Shown here piece after piece: positions 48,822 to 63,852 of a stretch of DNA of 64,000 nt. The stretch's first letter is position 1. Each line of letters starts with the position of its first letter. This DNA is from Flaccisagitta enflata (Eukaryota; Chaetognatha; Sagittoidea; Aphragmophora). Made by a program: the position numbers and the translations under genes. The stretch is taken from assembly GCA_965153355.1 (NCBI GenBank), contig OZ231128.1, positions 6,386,001-6,450,000 on the forward strand, written 5' to 3'. The notes below the pieces were generated by a model. That model did no database searches, was not told the origin of the DNA, and saw only the letters and a list, made by a program, of their open reading frames with translations.

Positions 48822-49474
48822 GAAGTAAGGATATAACAAAAATGTTGATTCCAAGCGGTAATCAATTATAATTCATAACCATTTATCCTGTTAAAGGAAA
48901 TTTTCTTGATGCCACCCAAGTCAGTCCCACCCTACAGATTGTATAGACCAGCTTGAAAAGTATTTTGCAGTTCTTGTCATCCAAATTTTTAAGAATTGGC
49001 TAAAACTGGCATAAAATGTAAATTGAGTCACGGTTCTGCTCCTAAAATCCCACACTAGCACCTGATTCCGGTCTCAAATTTCCTTTGGCTGATGTGCTTC
49101 AGAAACAAACAAGTTTCAGGGAATAAGTCCCTAGGATTGCTACTTTTCGCTAGAAATCAAGCAAAGTTGAATATCGGATGATGATCGCGACTAAAGCCCA
49201 ATTACACCTAATTTTCGGCCTTGTCTCTATTCTGTCTCTGCCAGTCTGTCTGTCTGTCTGTTCTTGACCAAGTTTCCTTGTCTCTACTGTGTGAGGAGTG
49301 AAGTCTGCTCCTGTGTTGTGTCTTTACATTTGATGAGCGATGGCAAATCGATAATGAAAGCGTAAAAGAATCATTGATCGATCTTTCATATTTGATGATG
49401 AGAAATGAGTAAACTTCATTAGAAATAATGAATCCAAACCAAGTCTTTATGCTTTCTTTCTTCTCTTCTTTTTT

Positions 49475-49497
49475 TTTTCTTTCTTCCTACCTTTTTT

Positions 49498-49577
<80 letters not shown>

Positions 49578-49579
49578 TT

Positions 49580-49623
<44 letters not shown>

Positions 49624-49625
49624 TT

Positions 49626-49680
<55 letters not shown>

Positions 49681-49775
49681 GTCTTTTTTTTTTCTTTCTT
49701 TCTTTCTTTTTTCCTTCAATCCTTCTTTCTTTCTTTCTTTCTATTTTTTCTCCTATCTTCTTTTTTTTTTTCTGT
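49475..49775. repeat. (TTTC)n microsatellite
   Basis: Long CTTT tetranucleotide tract. The shorter left counterpart (20120-20255) is interrupted by a family A insertion. Confidence 0.95.
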
Positions 49776-50245
49776 CCACTGTTGTTCATTCTCATTTTTC
49801 CCGTATTCACTTTTAAGACAAAGTCTGTTGTTTTTGTGTGCACTTGTGGTTCAGTGTCAACTTTATTTCATCAATTTTCTTTCATTTCTTCGCCCCATTC
49901 TTTTCCTTTACCGACGTGTATATTTGTAACCGCATTCAAAGACACTACTGAACATGATTGGATTTTAAAGGACAAAAAAATCTACTTCGCCAACAAAATC
50001 TTCGGTCTCTTTCTGCAGATCAAGAAAAAAACATGAAAATGCATAATGCAAATAATGACATATGTTCTATTTTCTAGTTATTCCATTAGAGTGTCTCGTT
50101 GATTTACTCAGTGTTCTTGAGTCTTGTCTTGAAAGGATAATGATCCTGATTTAATGAATGGAATTTTTGTAGCTGAGCTGACAAAGCCTTTGAACGGTTC
50201 ATCGGTTTTGCACAAGAAATAATCCAATTCAACCAGCGTCAATGA

Positions 50246-50427
50246 TTTTTAGTCGCGTGCACGCGACTCTACACCCCGCTTTGTCCGTCGGTCGGTCCGT
50301 CACACTAGACTTTTTTTATGATTTTTATTTTTGGACCTCACTGCTCCTGCCCCATTGGTCTAGTGACCTTGAATATGGCCCCTGCCCACCCGCACGCGAC
50401 TTCGGTAGCCGTGTATCCGGCCTGGTT
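50246..50427 (-). mobile_element. Family A element (counterpart of 19407-19608)
   Basis: TTTTTAGTCGCGTGCACGCG at the start, GTCGGTCGGTCCGTC, and GTGTATCCGGCCTGGTT at the end. Confidence 0.85.
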
Positions 50428-50621
50428 ATTTCTCTTTTCTATAATTCCTTTCAATTTCAACCAACACCTTTTGAACTGTCGTTCAATGTTTAAACCTGTA
50501 ATCCGATTTAAAACGAGCATTGTTCATGGAAGACACACACAATTGTACTTTCGTGCTTCACTGAATCGGTAATCAAAATCTTCACGTATTTTGCCCGTCC
50601 TTAACGACTTATACCATGATA

Positions 50622-50745
50622 TGCCATTTGACCACACTTCAATGTCATTTGACCACGCTTTAATGTCATTTGACCACACTTCAATGTCATTTGACCACAC
50701 TTCAATGTCATTTGACCACACTTCAATGTCATTTGACCACACTTG
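50622..50745. repeat. 21-bp minisatellite, about 6 units
   Basis: Reverse complement of the left array at 18451-18930, with about a quarter of its units. Confidence 0.95.
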
Positions 50746-50985
50746 CGATGAATCTTCGCCATGAAGTGAGGTGCTACCCGATCCGGTTTGACAATATCAG
50801 TCAATTTTCTGTCCAACCGAAACTCTTGCGGCCAATTGCAAGTCGATTCCTGGCCAATGAGCCCCTGATCTCATCCCTTTGGACCCAGTCAGACCCTCAG
50901 CCAGTGAGCCCCTGACCACATCCCTTTGGACCCAGTGAGCCCCTGAGCCAGTGTGCCCCTAACTACATCCTTTTGGGCTTTTGGA

Positions 50986-51880
50986 TCAAAACACTCATCA
51001 TGTCTCCTTCTTGAATTCAGGCATCGAAGTTTCTGCCTTTAAGATTCTGACTTTCGGGCCTTAAATAGTAGCCATATGTAATATGTTGTACTCAGCAACT
51101 ATCAGACAGGATTGTTGTTGGGCTTTGGGTGCATTCACCGGCGTTGCATCTGCAATAATTGATGATCATTTCATAAAATGTTAAGATCTTAATCAAAATA
51201 AAACTGTACCTAGTGATAACGGCCTATTTAATTAAACTATAAAAATTGGTCTAGTTTATTTTGAAAGATATGATAATGGCTACTGCAGGCGTGTATTTTT
51301 TTCTTTCCTTCCGAGTAACTTATATTTTCCCCTGGGATTTTCCGACTTGCCAATCCCGTCTAACTTTAAGTTTACCAACCCTGAGTTTTATGGAGATGAA
51401 TTTGTTTCATCATCAATCATCGAATTTGCATAATGCAGTTTTAAGATTTCTGGTTTTTTAAATGACAATCATTCAAACTTTATTCAATTGGAATAAAAGC
51501 CAAATACTAACACGCTGCTTAAACTGAATGAACAGATAAAATTTACGCTTTCCATGTGCCTAAAGATCATACTGGTCTTCTTCATTGTGAAGTTTTGTAA
51601 GAACGGATCCAAGCAATGCATTTAATAAATATTGTTTGTAATTGGATAAACTGAAATTTTGCTGCCTTTTGCATCTCTCTTAAAATTTTTGCAGGGACGC
51701 GCTTGCTCATTGTGAGCTGGCAATTTGACACTCGGGGTTCGAGCACCGATGGCTTAATCATCTGAATGACAAACTTTTCCTTGATAAAAATGTCTGATAC
51801 TGCTTTCAGAAAGTTGTGCCCCTTGGAGCCTCCTTCCGAGTAACGGCGTTACTGGTTACTGGAATTCAAGTTTTCTTTTT
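50986..51880. other. AT-rich non-coding stretch
   Basis: No gene was recognised. Much of it lacks a clear counterpart at 17990-18200, so it may be a right-arm insertion or a left-arm deletion of about 0.9 kb. Confidence 0.35.
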
Positions 51881-52104
51881 CAGTTCAAATTTTTTTTATT
51901 GCCCAGTTTGATAGTCAGTGAAACCCATGTCATATGATCAGAAGCTTTCTGCAATGATTCCACTTGTGTTACCCGTTTTACCTTTTGAAAAAGAATGCTG
52001 GCATACTCGGCTCATTCGGTTCATTCTCGGCTGCTTGGGAACTTAGCCTCGGTCCTCAATCTTGATCCCTTCGTTGTTACATTGCTTTTCTCATAACAAA
52101 AAAG

Positions 52105-52140
<36 letters not shown>

Positions 52141-52364
52141 CTGAGAGGCTGAGAAAGTGTAATTTTGAATATTCTCATTTTGAATTACAACACGAATTGA
52201 TTGAGAAATTAAATGCAGGAATTGCATATTATACGTCAAATGATTAAAGTAACAAAGATTGTAAGAAATAACAAAAAGAAACAGTGACAACGACATCGAA
52301 AAAAAAACAACGACAAAAACAACAACAACAAAAACGACAACGAGAAAAACAACGACAAAAACAA

Positions 52365-52475
<111 letters not shown>

Positions 52476-52730
52476 AATAATGTCCAAAGAGGCTGCCTGC
52501 GTAAAATGTCCTTTGTTTTCCTGTCGAAGGCGTCACATATCTCCTTCTAAATCTTCAAAGGTTTGAAATGCTTTACATTGTAAAGTTTACAATGTACAAG
52601 TTTACAAGTTTACAAGTTGTCTTAGGAAGTCATGATGAAAACTGCTCTGTCTATATCCGTCGTCATGGCTTAGCCGTGGCCGTGGCCTGGTGCTCTGTAT
52701 TGTTTCATGTTTCATTGTTCCTTTTTGGGC

Positions 52731-53238
52731 AGCGGCCCCGAAGGGGTCGATGACCTATGCTTTCACACATATGGGGGATTTTCTCCTTCTTCTCTCCTTC
52801 TCCTCCTACGTCCCCCCCCCCTCAAATCCCAGTCTCGAGGACCAAATTCCAGTCTCGAGGCTCAAATCCCAGTTTTGAGGCCCACATTCCAGCTTCAAGG
52901 CCCAAATCCTAGCCTCAAGGCCTAAATCCTAGCCTGGAGGCCCAGATTTCAGTCTTGAGGCCCAAATCTCAGCCTCAATGTCAAAATCTCAGCCAAGAGG
53001 CCCAGATCCTGGCCTTGAGGCCCAAAACTCAGCCTCCAGGCTAGGATTTGGGCCTTGAGGCTAGGATTTGGGAGCTGGGATGAGCCTCAAGCTGGGATTT
53101 GAGCCTCAGACTGAGGATCCTCGGACTTGGATTTGAGGGCGGAGGAGGAAGGTCCCATATGTGTCGCCGGGCCACTCCCTGCCCCCCTGGCTTTACTTGG
53201 GCAGGGCACGGGTACCGCTGACCATCTAACGCTTTTGC
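52731..53238. mobile_element. Family B element (counterpart of 16757-17303)
   Basis: Ends TTTTTGGGCAGCGGCCCCGA and ACCATCTAACGCTTTTGC; core of about 21-bp AAATCCCAGTCTCGAGG units. Confidence 0.75.
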
Positions 53239-53379
53239 GACTATTATTGACTGTTTTGTTTCATGTTTCATTGTTCCTTGTTATTGACTGTTTTGTTTTT
53301 CACTGGCCCTGTATGTCTATCTTTCAATTTCATCCCCTTCAATTCCTAGTTTTCTTCTGTTAGTGTTGCCTTGTTTTCG

Positions 53380-54170
<791 letters not shown>

Positions 54171-54353
54171 CGTTTCTCACTATCTTACTTTTAGTCTTTC
54201 TTTTTTCCTTTTTCTTGCTGTTTTTTTTTTTTTTTCCTTTTCTCTTTCCCGTTTCCTCCTCGTGTCCTTCTTTTCGTGTCTTTCTTTTCCATCTACGTCT
54301 TCCTCCTCCTTCTCCTGCTCCTCCTCCTCTTCCTTCTCCTCCCTCTCTACTAG

Positions 54354-55040
54354 TCCATCCCCGCTGACGTCACTAACGGCAACGACGTTGACGTTGACGA
54401 CGACGTTGACGTTGACGTTGAAGTTGACGACGTTTACGAGAAAATCGACGGGAATCAAATCAAAGTCTCTCCTCCTCAATCGGATGTCAACGAAGTTTCT
54501 GACGTCAACCTGGCTTTTTCATCTGAAGTCAATCCGGCTTTTTCATCTGACGTCAATTTTGCTTCTTCTCCCTTTTCTTCCACTACATCCGACGTCAAAC
54601 TTCGTAATTCTCACGACGATGACGTCATAAGATTTCGTTCCTTCGACGTCAAAGCCGGTCTTGACGATGAATTGCGTCCTTACACTTCCGGTCTTGACGA
54701 CGATTTGCGTCCTTACACTTCCGGTCTTGACGACGATTTGCGTCCTTACACTTCCGAATGGCGATTCGACGACGTCAGCAAGCGATGGAGCAGGCCGTTA
54801 TCGTCCGCCGCCGGCCGTAACGCCGCTTCAAATCGGCTGTTGTCCTGCGTAACGGCCGGAAGGCGGCCTTCTTTCATCTCATCAGCGTCGTCTTCACATC
54901 GGCCTTTGTCTATAAGGCCTTTGTCTATTAGGCCTTTGTCTACGCCGGATGCTGAGGGCATTTACGATCACAGTGCGTCGGATTTGATTTCAAATATCTC
55001 AAATTCAACTGAAATATCATATCAGTCTCATTTTTTGTAA
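54354..55040 (+). CDS. Exon A', right-arm copy of exon A
   Basis: The acceptor CTCTACTAG ends at 54353; the frame opens in phase 0 and reaches TAA at 55038-55040, giving 228 residues. It differs from the left copy by scattered substitutions, a shorter Val-Asp run and one extra 33-bp unit (GLDDDLRPYTS three times, the first variant included). The C-terminus NSTEISYQSHFL is kept. The frame is intact, so the copy is either recent or constrained. Whether it is transcribed is unknown: on this strand no exon N or D is present nearby. Confidence 0.5.
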   Translation, partial: SIPADVTNGNDVDVDDDVDVDVEVDDVYEKIDGNQIKVSPPQSDVNEVSDVNLAFSSEVNPAFSSDVNFASSPFSSTTSDVKLRNSHDDDVIRFRSFDVKAGLDDELRPYTSGLDDDLRPYTSGLDDDLRPYTSEWRFDDVSKRWSRPLSSAAGRNAASNRLLSCVTAGRRPSFISSASSSHRPLSIRPLSIRPLSTPDAEGIYDHSASDLISNISNSTEISYQSHFL

Positions 55041-55258
55041 CCACTTTTTTTCCTTGTTTGTTTATCACAAAAATATTGTCCTAAAAAATTTCAATGGCTA
55101 ATCTGTCGAAATTTTAAACAATCTTTGACTCAAGGAGTTTTTTTGCGGAAAGTGTTTGAAAGGGTGTCAACGCATTTTCCGTATGCCTAAAATCAGCTCA
55201 CTTACCTCAGAATGCTCCTTTATTCAATTTATCTTTTATCATACATGATCATGAACAA

Positions 55259-55886
55259 GTCATCCATGAATCGCACATGGTCAGCGGTGCCCGTTGCCCT
55301 GCTTCATTGCTGTTGCAAGATAGTGGGGTGGGAGCAGGGCAGCGGCCCCAAAGGATGTTCTTTGCAACACAGGGGTGAACCGTTACGTCTGTCTGTCTGT
55401 CTGATTTCAGGAGGGTTGACTGATTTTAGGCCTGTGAGTACTGGTTTGGGATTTGAGCCATGGGGGGGGGGGATTTGGATCATTAAGCTGTGGTTTGAGC
55501 CTGAATACAGGGATTTTGTATTACAGGCAAGGATTTGGGCAGAAAGGCTGGGATTTGAGCTTCATGGCTGAGAGGGCCTCATGGCTAGAATTTGGGTCTT
55601 GAGGCTGGAATTTGGGTCAACAGGCTGGGATATGGGCCTGGAATTTGGGTTTTGAGGCTGGAATTTGGCCCAATAGGCTAGGATATGGGCCTTGAGGCTG
55701 GGATTTGGGCCTTAAGGCTGGGATTTGGGCCTCCAAGCTGGGATTCCGGCTTCGAGGCTGGGATTTGGGCCTTGAGGCTGATATTTGGGTCAAAAGTCAT
55801 GAGGGGGCACGGATGTACGGACGGACGTAACGGTTGAGCCCTGTGTTCTACAGGACATCTGCCCTTTGAGCCGCTGCCCAAAAAGC
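55259..55886. mobile_element. Family B element, foldback form (counterpart of 14101-14733)
   Basis: Same long inverted ends and 21-bp core array; GCAGCGGCCCCAAAGGATG and TTTGAGCCGCTGCCCAAAAAG mark the two ends. Confidence 0.75.
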
Positions 55887-55922
55887 ACCCTGTCTTCAAA
55901 TCCGGCTCATTTTTGCGTTTAG

Positions 55923-57416
<1,494 letters not shown>

Positions 57417-58376
57417 GTATGAAAATCAAAATATCAACCTTGACAAATATTGTTGGCATGAAAGGCATTCTTGGCATGACAAACTAGAAGTCATGATTGT
57501 TCAGGGATTACTCGCAGGCATTTCAAACTCGCATTTGATACCGGGTGTTCGAGAAAAAGAAATTTGAAGCTATAATTGATATCGCTGGAAACATATTTTT
57601 TTCCTTCATTCATGTTTGATTCTATTTCAAAAAATAGTTTTTATAGTGCTAGCAGTCTAGCACTGACCAAAAAAGCTAGTATTTTCTTGGTTGTTGTTTG
57701 AAACTACTAATAGAAATATTGTTTACTTTTATTTATTAAATCTAAAATTATCATTAAAGCAAATTATTTTTAGAAATTAGTAGACACTATACCTATTGCT
57801 GCTTCAATATTTATTTTAAAGCCTTAGTGAAATAGATCAAATCATTTTTTTCATCAAAAACTACCTATAATTTTTTTAGAACACCCGCTACCAGAATATT
57901 ATCGAAGTTCTTGAGGCATTCTTTGCGATACAATCAAGCAGTAATCATCAACGGACATGCTCAGGTTGAGAAAGCATTCATGGCATGCCATATTTGAATT
58001 TCAGACATTCTTTGCATGGTTAGCTATCATTCGTGGCATACCAAACTGGCAATTTATAACTAGTGGCATTTTAGGCATCATGGTCATCAAGGTCACGTTG
58101 GCCATTTCAAACTTTTCATTCCTAGAATAAATCCTGGCAAGTTAGGTGTTTTCTTTCACACTCTGTTTCAAATATTTGCCCTTTTAACTTTGAATCATTC
58201 TTTGCATATCAATCATTCTTAAACAATGGAGCAATTGAGATGTTTCTTTTGCTTAAAATTGCACCGTCCAAATATTGCCTTTGCTCACGGCCACTGTCTC
58301 CAGCCCAAAAAGTCAAGCGTCACCTCTTTTATATGCAAAGAATTGTCCTTTTTTGTCCTTTTTGTCCTCGGTTTAG

Positions 58377-58498
58377 AATTGTCGTCTCTTTACGCGGGAC
58401 AATACAAACTCAGATTTGACGAATCCACAGAAATTCGTAAATCTATTGAGTTCAATTTCATTGACGAAGATACCATCGAGGTCAAACAGTATGAAAAG
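58377..58498 (+). CDS. Exon C', right-arm copy of exon C
   Basis: Identical in sequence to the left copy (11384-11505), with the same acceptor (CGGTTTAG) and donor (AAAAG/GTGAAT), phase 1 in and phase 0 out. It lies in the near-perfect identity tract between the arms. Exon D is not present downstream, because the arm ends at about 61422, so a transcript from this copy would have to use another 3' exon. Confidence 0.5.
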
Positions 58499-58499
58499 G

Positions 58500-58765
58500 T
58501 GAATGGATGAATGGATGGATGGATGTGTAGATGAATGAATAAATGAATGGATGAATGAATGAGTAAATAAATGGATGTATGGATGAATGAGTAAATGAAT
58601 GTATAAATGAATGAATGAATGGATGAATAGATGAATGGATGGATGAATGAATGAACAAATGGATGAATAAATGAATGGATGAATGAATGGATGGATGGAT
58701 GGATAAATTAATGAATGGATGGAAAAATGAATGAATGGTTGAATGAATGAATGAATGAATGAAAA
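58500..58765. repeat. GAAT/GATG tetranucleotide array
   Basis: Counterpart of 11118-11382. Confidence 0.9.
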
Positions 58766-59683
58766 AATCAATCAATGCAAGGTGCAAAACGTGATGAATA
58801 AGGTAGTAAATAAATGAATGATTTCGGTGAGGGAACTGGACGTTGTTCAAGGGTGATTTGTAGGCTTGCGTTTATTGGCGTAGACCAAGTTTACAGGGCG
58901 AATATTTCATCGTTAATCAGCAACCTTTTCTTCCTTCTCCTTTCTACATTTTGTGTTACCTATTTTATTTATTTTCGCCTTTTACTTGACGCCTGGATTT
59001 GGGATTCGGGACCAGGTTACCACAAATGTCGATGATATGAAAAAAGTACCCCTCATTGACTCAAACGGTATACCTGATATCTTATTAAATGGGCCTTGTC
59101 TCAATTTTGTATGTTGTAACTTGTTACGTGTATGCGTACCGTGTTACTGAAAATCGGATCGATTGCTTATTGCTCAAGAAGAATCCAAACACATTTTTTA
59201 ATAGTCACCATGAAATCAAAATCAAAAACAATCCACACTCGCATTTACTCATTATTCAAGTCCCAATAAAAATTGTTAGCGTTTAGCATCGAATTGAAAT
59301 CCAAATTTTACAAGCTAGAAATCTAAAAAAAAAACACTCCAAAATCACGAAGAAAAGAAATTTCTATTTAATACTCAATCCTCATGATTGATATAATTTT
59401 TATAGTGTTTTAGTCGTGAAAAAGTCGTGATCGTGAAGACATTTGTCACTGTCAGTCTGTCGATCAGTTAGTCAGTCTGTCAATCAGTCTGTCTGTCAAT
59501 CTGTCTATCTGTCTGTCTGTCTGTTGACGAGATTCGATGATGGAAAATTTTTGAGGAAAAGAAAATTGAAAAATGTCATTTTGCATATTTCCTTGTTCCA
59601 GATTCGCCAAACGGTTATAACAATAACTTGGGACAGCCGGAAAACACAAATGCGATCATTCCTGGCCGAAGATACGCACCGCA

Positions 59684-59775
59684 GGTTTGAATGATACGCA
59701 CCGCGGGTTTGAATGATACGCACCGCAGGTTTGAATGATACGCACCGCGGGTTTAAATGATACGCACCGCAGGTT
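59684..59775. repeat. 22-bp minisatellite, right-arm copy
   Basis: Reverse complement of 10109-10218, unit order preserved. Confidence 0.9.
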
Positions 59776-59929
59776 GAAAAACTATCAATGACCGTGAGCA
59801 CGACTCGAAAAGTGGGAAAACAAGCGTTTTAGATACAGTACCCGGCAGAAACTGGAGGAAGATTGTATAATGAAATGGATATTTTTTTACAAAATTTGCA
59901 TTCAAAAAGGGAAAAAGAGCAAGTAAGGC

Positions 59930-60122
59930 TGTCGGTCGGTCTGTCCGTCCGTCCGTAACGCTTAGCTTTTTTTCAACGTTTTACGCCATTCTAAGTCATT
60001 TTAAGTTATTCAAAGTCAATTTAAGTCAATTTACATTTAGTCTCTTAGTCTTTTGGTCTTTTAGTCTTTTGGTCTAACAGTCTCAACAGCCGCACGCGAC
60101 TGTAAAGGGTTGTCCTTGTTTT
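59930..60122 (-). mobile_element. Divergent family A element (counterpart of 9764-9965)
   Basis: GTCGGTCGGTCTGTCCGTCC, then core AAGTCAATTT units, and GCCGCACGCGACTG before CCTTGTT. Confidence 0.6.
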
Positions 60123-60699
60123 TTTAACAGCCAAATATGTTCAAGGAATTCAGTATTCTTTTATTAGATTATATACTAAAAATGAAATTAGGGAAATGGA
60201 ATCAAAGTACCAAAAATTAATCCTCCAGTTTTAGCTGGGTTTGCTCGGAAGGGACTGTACTTTTTGGGCAGCGGCCCCGACACCCTGATCAGGATTAGGT
60301 AACAGATTCACTTTTGGGCATTGATGCCACAAAAATGGAAATATTTGTTCATTGTTTTCATTGATAAAAATGGATAAAAAAATTTTTTTGCACCTTTTTA
60401 TATGCTTTACGAATAATTGGATGCTCATTTCAGGTCTTGGATCATTGAATAGCCCCAATTTGTTTTAATCAAATATGAGGCCTAAGTAAGAGCATTTTTG
60501 CGCCATTTTCCTGGAAGTCTAAAAACTACCTTTTTTATTCATTCTGTATTCTGACGCTTATGTTTTATCCTCTACATGAGTCTCAAACTCTGGAAATAAA
60601 TCAAATGTTGTAATATGATTCAACCTTTATCATTTTTTTACAAAAAAAAACCAAGTTTTAAGCCATCAATGATTCTATTACCTAAAATCATATAAACGC

Positions 60700-61260
60700 T
60701 GAAAGGGTGCCGAAGGGGTCAATGACCTATGCTTTCACAATCTTCTCCTTCTACGTCCATACACGCCCCCCCCCAGCTTTGAGGCCCAAATTCTAGTCCC
60801 GAGACCCAAATCCCAGTCCCGTGGCCTAAATCCTTTCCGAAAGGCCCAAATCCTAGCCTCAAGGCCCAAATTCTAGCCTGGAGACCCAAATTCCAGCCTT
60901 GAGGCCCAAGTCTCATCCTTTAGGCTCAAACCCCAGCCGTGAGGCCTAAATCTAAGCCTCAAGGTTCATATCCTGGCCTCAAGGATGAGATTTGGGTCTC
61001 ATGGCTGGGATTTGAGCCTCCAGGCTAGGATTGGGCATTGAGCTGGATGGGCCTTTCATAATTTAGGCTGACTGGATTTGGGTTCGGGACTAGGAGGCAG
61101 AGTCTCAAAGGGTGGACGTAGAAGGAAGAAAAAATTCCCCATATGTGTGCAAGCATAGGTCATCGACCCCTTCGGGGCCGCTGCCCTGCTTCCCCTTCAA
61201 CTTCTAGCACAACCTTCTAGGGCAGGGCACGGGTACCGCTGACCATCTAACGCTTTTGCT
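60700..61260. mobile_element. Family B element (counterpart of 8622-9185)
   Basis: Ends CCGAAGGGGTCAATGACC and ACCATCTAACGCTTTTGC; 21-bp core array between. Confidence 0.75.
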
Positions 61261-61422
61261 GGGGGGGCGTGAGTCGTGGATGGGGGGTTGGACGCCCCTC
61301 CCCACCCGTCCGCGACAAAATTGTAACCCCGCGTTACTTGTTTCTTTCTCTCTTTATTTCCTTCTTTGTCTCTCTCTTAGTTCCTTTGTTTCATTGTTCC
61401 TTTGTTTCTCTCTCTCTTTCTC

Positions 61423-62630
61423 AGAAAAAAAAGAATAAAAAGTGTCTTGTTTTATGGCACCAATTGCTGAAAAATGTTAATTTGATAATCACAGGTATAA
61501 ATCGCTGACAGAGAGACAACATGTGCATGGATGTTAAAATTCATAGATGAAAAAAAACTTCTTTACGACGTCCTCCTACATTAACTTATTTCATTGGACA
61601 AGAAAATGGCTTTTCTTGTCCTAGAAACTTACAGTTAGAGGACAAGAGAGCTTCTGCACCATTTTAAAGTAGAACACCATTTGTGGCGATACAGCTTTCA
61701 ATTTCAGATATGAAAGAAGGTGTTTGACTTCAAACTTATTTAACTTTTAAACACTTTGAGCTAAAATTCTGGGATTGGTCTCAAATTGAAGATTTTTTGA
61801 AGGAGACAATAGCAGGTTTTAGAAAAATCCACATTATGATGTATTTGTTAAGTTCTTTTTGAGTTTTTCCCTGATTCTTCATATTCCAATAACATTTTAC
61901 ATTAAAGATTCATCTTTTTTTATTACAATATTTTATGATTACACACAATATGAAAGAGAATCATATTAGTAATAAAAACAGTTTAGTATGGGATCAATAC
62001 AGATACTCAAAATCAATTTTTTTTTTTTGCTATTTGCACCAGGTTGATTAAATTTACCCTTTTATTCTATATAGAAATTTCAATATTTGGAGGAAATTTG
62101 GGTATTTTTCAAAATGATGTAGAAGCTAAACCACTTGATAAAAAGTGCTGAAATTTTGCATGAAGAAACCGCAGTTGATATGCTTTAAGATAGAAAAAAT
62201 CGGAATCTTGTAATAGGAATAGTTATTGCATAATGCATCTTTTGCTGGTTACAGTTGCTATTGAAGACAAGGTACTGTTAGGTTCCATCAAATTCACTGA
62301 TGATTCTCAAATTCTTGTATACAAGAACTGGTGGTTAAAGATTTCAACCAACTAAAATGTTACAAGATTTTAGCAGTGTAATTTTATCAACCAGTCTTTG
62401 CGTACATCTTATCTATTACAGCAGGCTGTTCCATTCATCATTTTGTTTATTACTAGTTGGTTAGACCAAAACCACCTGTATAAGTAGTCCACTAGTGCTT
62501 TCTCCACTGACTGTGTAATGAAATTGTGTATCAGTGCCTCATAAAGAAGTTCTTTCATCCAAGAGATGTAAGGAGTCGCTTTCAAGATACATTCTCCCGT
62601 ACAGTTAACTCCTTAGATCCACTTTTAAAT
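61423..62630. other. AT-rich flank outside the right arm
   Basis: Unique sequence starting abruptly after the CT tract where arm similarity ends. No splice-bounded frame or element was recognised. Confidence 0.4.
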
Positions 62631-62634
62631 TTTA

Positions 62635-62822
<188 letters not shown>

Positions 62823-63850
62823 AGACAAAGAAAAAAATGCTTCTAGACCGATGCGTGGAATAAAACACCAATTTGAAAGCAAAAGGCAAAATGGAAGAAA
62901 GACTGGAAAGACAAGATTGACAATGTGAGAATGGTTGATCTTCATCAGAGAAAAAGTGTCGAAAATTCCTGGCAATGACAATAACAAAGAAATGGTACCC
63001 AGTAACAAGGCTCAAATCTTATCAGTCATCAGAAATAAAGATTCTGTAGTCTTGACAATAGTACAAAATACAAACTATGGAAAAAAAAGATACAACACAG
63101 AAAACAGGGCAAAGTTTAGCTAAAAGTTTGCGACAGAAAAATCCAGATGGTCTAAGGGCTGGCATGTTCAAGAATTGCATAAAATTGATTGAACATGCCC
63201 TGCGGATGTTTGGGCACGGGTTACCATATGTATAACAAGGGGAAACCATCGTTGGGCATTTTTTAGTTACCCTCGGACCGCTCGGCGCATTCAAAATTGG
63301 CCAGGAAGGGCCAAAAAAGGCCAAAATCAATAACCCACCCACCAACTTGAAAAAATTCAAAAATAGTTAAATTTTCATGATTAAGCATCTTTTTTGGACT
63401 CGTTGGACACAAAAAACATAAAGGTAGGTAGTCGAGTGGGTGGTTGGGTGGGGTGACCCATGGGGTGAGGGCAAGGTGGCCAAATTGGCCAAAAATCACC
63501 CCCTGATGGAGGTGGTCATAAAAAAATGACAACAATCAAAATTGTTGATTTTTTTGGCAAAAATACATCTCATTTAGTGGGATTCTGCAAAAAAATTGGT
63601 ATCATTTGGGTTTTTGGACAAAAAATGGCCCAGATGAAGTTTTGGGGGTTGTTGAAATTTTAGCTGGCTGCACACCTTAACTTTGTTTGCTTATAGCTTC
63701 TAAACGCTTTAATTCCCAAAAATCAGATTGGTCTCATCGGAAAGATCTTTTGAAAAGCTTTCAGAAGCTCATGAATTTTAATTGATCCAAAGTACAGTAA
63801 AAAATGGAATTTTGTCATCATTTGACCTGTCAACTTTGTTTGCTTATAAC
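62823..63850. other. Non-coding flank with short internal repeats
   Basis: It contains GGCCAAAAAAGGCCAAAA and GGCCAAATTGGCCAAAAA motifs (63295-63320, 63475-63495) and two copies of AACTTTGTTTGCTTATA (about 63680 and 63832). No gene was recognised. Confidence 0.35.
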
Positions 63851-63852
63851 TT

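Noticed and set aside
51690-51760. tRNA gene suggested by GGGGTTCGAGCACC
   Set aside because: No A box at the right distance, and no acceptor or anticodon stem can be drawn.
63022-63535. 112- and 90-codon minus-strand frames near the right edge
   Set aside because: Composition follows GGCC/AAAA short repeats. The two frames overlap in different phases and lack splice signals.
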